Shown here: in pieces, positions 6,344-8,886 of the stretch
Layout: the number at the start of each line of letters is the position of its first letter
How positions within the stretch are numbered: the first letter of the stretch is position 1
NCBI GenBank assembly: GCA_009926905.1
Contig: RFNX01000244.1
Coordinates: 1-8,886, forward strand
Origin: Flavobacteriales bacterium
GTDB taxonomy: Bacteria; Bacteroidota; Bacteroidia; Flavobacteriales_D; Crocinitomicaceae
Length of the DNA stretch: 8,886 bases
Reading direction: 5' to 3'
The notes under the pieces: model-generated
Database searches by the model: none
Told to the model about the DNA's origin: nothing
Seen by the model: the letters and a program-made list of their open reading frames with translations, nothing else
Made by a program: the position numbers and the translations under genes

Positions 6344-6372
6344 CAAATGTAAGAAAGATTTGAAAATTACAA
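6344..6372 (-). promoter_or_regulatory. Promoter of the cyclase-family gene, probably leaderless
   Basis: On the minus strand TTG (6372-6370), an 18-base spacer and TACATTTG (6351-6344) match the Bacteroidota consensus TTG-N17-23-TAnnTTTG. The box ends 4 bases before the ATG at 6339, so the transcript should start at or next to the start codon. Confidence 0.7.
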
Positions 6373-6417
6373 GTCTAATTTCCGCTTTCAATACTTCAAT
6401 GTTGAAATTGTTTCTTC

Positions 6418-6454
6418 TTGTGCACAGTCACATTTAATATCTAACTTATCTTTG
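6418..6454 (+). promoter_or_regulatory. Promoter of glyS, probably leaderless
   Basis: TATCTTTG (6447-6454) is a perfect TAnnTTTG box, again 4 bases before the ATG (6459). The nearest TTG (6418-6420) is 26 bases upstream, longer than usual, so the -33 element is uncertain. Expected initiation lies at or beside the start codon. Confidence 0.6.
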
Positions 6455-6458
6455 CAGC

Positions 6459-8000
6459 ATGGAACAAAATCAAGACAAACTAAAAGACATTATTTCCCAT
6501 GCGAAAGAGTATGGTTTCGTTTTTCCTTCATCGGAAATTTATGACGGATTGGCTGCTACTTATGATTACGGTCAGTTGGGCTCCGAATTGAAAAATAATA
6601 TCAAAACGTATTGGTGGAAATCCATGGTGCAAATGCACGAAAACATTGTGGGAATTGACGCAGCGATTTTTATGCACCCAACCACTTGGAAAGCTTCAGG
6701 TCACGTGGATGCGTTCAACGATCCTTTGATTGACAACAAAGATTCTAAAAAAAGATATCGCGCGGATGTGTTGTTGGAAGAACACATGGAGAAAATTCGT
6801 CAGAAAATTGAAAAGGAAGTTGAAAAAGGCATCAATAAATTTGGTGAATCTTTCGATGAAGCGCAATTCCGTGCTACGAATCCAAACGTATTGAGAAACC
6901 TTACGAAAATCGAAGAAATCGAAAACAGAATGCGCACAGCTTTGGAAAACAATGACTTAGATGGCGTTCGCAATTTGATCATCGATTTAGAAATAGTTTG
7001 TCCGATTTCAGGTTCTAAAAACTGGACAGAAGTGCGCCAATTCAACTTGATGTTCTCCACAGAATTAGGTTCCGTTGCTGGTGATGCTTCCACGATTTAT
7101 TTGCGCCCTGAAACGGCTCAAGGTATTTTCGTGAACTTCTTAAACGTCCAAAAATCTGGAAGGATGAAAATTCCTTTTGGAATCGCACAAATCGGAAAAG
7201 CGTTTAGAAATGAAATAGTTGCACGTCAGTTTATTTTCAGAATGCGCGAATTTGAACAAATGGAAATGCAATTTTTTGTACGTCCAGGAGAAGAAATGAA
7301 ATGGTACGAATACTGGAAAGAAGCACGTGCTAAATGGCATAAAAATTTAGGTTTGGGCGACAACTTATACCGTTTCCACGACCACATCAAATTGGCACAC
7401 TACGCCAACGCAGCTGCAGATATCGAATACAATTTCCCAATGGGATTCAAAGAATTGGAAGGAATTCATTCGCGCACAGATTTCGATTTGAAGCAACACG
7501 AACAATTCTCAGGTAAAAAATTGCAATTTTTCGATCCTGAAATGAATCAAAGCTATGTTCCGTATGTAGTGGAGACGTCTGTTGGTTTGGATAGAATGTT
7601 CTTGTCTGTGTTGAGTGCTGCTTACCAAAACGAAAAATTAGAAGACGGTTCAGAAAGAACTGTTTTGAGAATTCCAGCAGTACTTGCACCTTACAAAGCA
7701 GCGATTTTACCATTAGTTAAAAAAGACGGATTGCCAGAAAAAGCACGTGAAATTTTCAAACTATTGCAGTTCGACTATAATTTACAATACGACGAAAAAG
7801 ACGCAATTGGTAAACGTTACCGCCGTCAAGATGCAATAGGAACTCCGTTTTCAATTACAGTTGACCACCAAACGCTGGAAGACAACACTGTTACGATTCG
7901 CGATAGAGATACGATGAAACAAGAGCGAATAGCAATTGAAAATTTAGAAGCAATCCTAGCGGAAAAAGCAAGTTGGAAATCAATTTTGTCAAGTCTGTAA
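6459..8000 (+). CDS. glyS: Glycine--tRNA ligase, dimeric class II type
   Basis: 513 residues, a single-chain (alpha2) glycyl-tRNA synthetase that activates glycine with ATP and charges tRNA-Gly in the cytoplasm. The N-terminal block ISHAKEYGFVFPSSEIYDGL (12-31) and YDYGQLGSELK (35-45) are typical of this enzyme. RPETAQGIFVNF (216-227) belongs to the glycine site. Class II motif 2 is AFRNEI (248-253) followed by FRMREFEQME (260-269), and motif 3 is the VGLDRM segment (375-380). The anticodon-binding domain begins at about 405 (IPAVLAPYKAAILPL). A lysine/glutamate-rich insertion at about 95-180 separates the first block from the rest of the catalytic core, as in other Bacteroidota enzymes. The ATG at 6459 gives the standard N-terminus. 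The gene appears intact and is divergent from the cyclase-family gene; a secreted protein begins one base after its stop. Confidence 0.97.
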   Translation: MEQNQDKLKDIISHAKEYGFVFPSSEIYDGLAATYDYGQLGSELKNNIKTYWWKSMVQMHENIVGIDAAIFMHPTTWKASGHVDAFNDPLIDNKDSKKRYRADVLLEEHMEKIRQKIEKEVEKGINKFGESFDEAQFRATNPNVLRNLTKIEEIENRMRTALENNDLDGVRNLIIDLEIVCPISGSKNWTEVRQFNLMFSTELGSVAGDASTIYLRPETAQGIFVNFLNVQKSGRMKIPFGIAQIGKAFRNEIVARQFIFRMREFEQMEMQFFVRPGEEMKWYEYWKEARAKWHKNLGLGDNLYRFHDHIKLAHYANAAADIEYNFPMGFKELEGIHSRTDFDLKQHEQFSGKKLQFFDPEMNQSYVPYVVETSVGLDRMFLSVLSAAYQNEKLEDGSERTVLRIPAVLAPYKAAILPLVKKDGLPEKAREIFKLLQFDYNLQYDEKDAIGKRYRRQDAIGTPFSITVDHQTLEDNTVTIRDRDTMKQERIAIENLEAILAEKASWKSILSSL

Positions 8001-8001
8001 A

Positions 8002-8886
8002 TTGTTAGCGAAATCTTCTTTCATTTTTCTGAGTTCGTTTTTCATTTTTGCGTTTTCGTCAAAGGCGCAAATGATTAATAACTTTGAAGGAAAAGCGTTT
8101 ACGGACGCACCTTATTTTAACGTGGATTTTATCAAAGCCAATAAAATCAAGTCGATTACAGGACACTATTCGCGTAAAAAAGACGGAGGCATGATTCGTG
8201 AAACCAGTGATTTCTATCAATACAATTCGATACCATGGGGCAACTTATTTCAACTCTTGGAACAAAATCGGAAAACAATAGAATTGATACAACTTTCAAT
8301 TATTACGAATACACGCCTTTTGGAAAATTGAAAATGCACCGCAAAACCGAAGCTGGTGGCGTGACTGCCTTTCATTACGAATACGATTCGCTCAATCGAC
8401 TGATATATCTGGAACATCGCAGGGAAATTTTAGACAGTTTGGGAGTAATTACTCAAAGTGTTTTAGTGAATCATGAATCGATGAAATACGTTTCTTACGA
8501 TGGTGGCTTTCGTAAAATCACTTACAACAGTTACAACCTTCCGTACTTAGAAGAAACCGAAACGAAGGACAAAGACGGATCTATTTTGGAGCAAACACAA
8601 CGCATGCTCATGGCTTCTTCGGAATATAAAAAGAAATATTTCTACAACGAAAAAGGACTTTTAGCGCGCATTTCGATGCATTACAACGCTACGGAAATTC
8701 CTTACGAAGAATGGTTGTTTAAGTACGACGCCTACGGAAATGTAATGGAAAAACACCTTTTCAAAAACGAAAAATTCATTCGCGATTTACAAATCATTTA
8801 CGATACAAAAACGCAATTGCTCGGCTCGACCATTCAACGCGAAGAAAACGCCAATTATATGATGATTTTACGCTTTCAGAATTATG
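8002..8886 (+). pseudogene. Secreted YD-repeat-like protein, frameshifted, 3' end outside window
   Basis: Directly behind the glyS stop (one base between) a frame opens at TTG 8002. It encodes a clear signal peptide (KSSFIFLSSFFIFAFSSKAQ) and about 54 plausible mature residues, ending GMIRETSDFYQYNS near 8230. After that this frame turns into unlikely sequence and stops at 8331. The frame one base back continues the protein smoothly from about 8232 (TMGQLISTLG, then FNYYEYTPFGKL) and stays open to the window edge. The simplest explanation is loss of one base near 8229, for example a GG run reduced to G, giving YNSDTMGQLIS when restored. Either the gene is a recent pseudogene or the base is a sequencing error. 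No ATG exists upstream in frame (the frame is open only from 7960), so TTG is the likely start. Lack of a gap or terminator suggests co-transcription with glyS. Confidence 0.65.
8235..8886 (+). CDS. Second-frame part of the YD-repeat-like protein (partial)
   Basis: This is the open frame that carries the rest of the protein. ATG 8235 is the first Met in it but is probably internal; the upstream stop in this frame is TGA at 8208. Short degenerate repeats of the type aromatic-x-Tyr-(Asp/Asn)-x-x-Gly-x-(Leu/Val) recur: NYYEYTPFGKLKM, FHYEYDSLNRLIYL, KYFYNEKGLLARI, LFKYDAYGNVMEK and QIIYDTKTQLLG. This is the pattern of YD/RHS-like beta-strand repeats, here in a modest periplasmic or surface protein rather than an RHS toxin, since no toxin or RHS core is seen. 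No function can be assigned. The translation continues beyond base 8886. Confidence 0.7.
   Translation, partial: MGQLISTLGTKSENNRIDTTFNYYEYTPFGKLKMHRKTEAGGVTAFHYEYDSLNRLIYLEHRREILDSLGVITQSVLVNHESMKYVSYDGGFRKITYNSYNLPYLEETETKDKDGSILEQTQRMLMASSEYKKKYFYNEKGLLARISMHYNATEIPYEEWLFKYDAYGNVMEKHLFKNEKFIRDLQIIYDTKTQLLGSTIQREENANYMMILRFQNY

Noticed and set aside
8262..8280. Programmed -1 frameshift at A-rich codons around 8272
   Set aside because: There is no proper X-XXY-YYZ heptamer in frame, and sensible protein sequence in the new frame already begins near 8232, before this site.
1..8886. CRISPR array, insertion sequence, prophage or tRNA genes
   Set aside because: No regularly spaced direct repeats, transposase or phage-like proteins, or tRNA cloverleaf sequences were seen on either strand.

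Overview
The window reads as chromosomal DNA of a member of the Bacteroidota, most likely Flavobacteriales and perhaps close to Fluviicola/Crocinitomicaceae (inference). The base composition is AT-rich, and two proteins end in type IX secretion (T9SS type A) sorting domains. Promoter-like sites match the Bacteroidota consensus TAnnTTTG rather than an E. coli -10, no Shine-Dalgarno sites are evident, and the glycyl-tRNA synthetase is of the dimeric type with a Bacteroidota-like sequence.

Layout. (1) 1-726: the C-terminal end of a secreted, SprB-repeat-like T9SS protein. (2) 848-5241: a tight six-gene plus-strand cluster. It holds an ECF sigma factor, a short one-helix membrane protein in the anti-sigma position, a membrane-anchored CnrX/CpxP-like sensor with a His cluster, an MbnP-family protein, a di-haem MbnH/cytochrome c peroxidase-family protein, and a YHYH-domain protein with a T9SS tail. 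Three of the junctions overlap by 4-8 bases, and the cluster ends at a strong hairpin terminator at 5266-5302. (3) 5303-5598: no protein gene. It has a TAnnTTTG promoter, a long imperfect rod-like helix and a plus-strand terminator, together predicting an RNA of about 200 nt that resembles 6S RNA. (4) 5599-6339, minus strand: a cyclase/kynurenine-formamidase-superfamily hydrolase. (5) 6459-8000: glyS, divergent from the hydrolase. Both genes have a perfect TAnnTTTG box exactly 4 bases before the ATG, suggesting leaderless mRNAs. (6) 8002-8886: a secreted YD-repeat-like protein directly behind glyS, apparently broken by a one-base frameshift near 8229 and running off the window.

The most interesting unit is region 2. 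The sigma / small membrane protein / periplasmic sensor trio has the logic of the CnrYXH metal-response system. It is fused in one transcription unit to an MbnP-MbnH pair, in which the di-haem enzyme is known elsewhere to oxidise a tryptophan of its partner to kynurenine and so create a copper site. No methanobactin biosynthesis genes are visible. My reading is a metal-induced, probably copper-related, envelope system with an exported YHYH protein as a further component. The structured RNA in region 3 is the second item worth following up.
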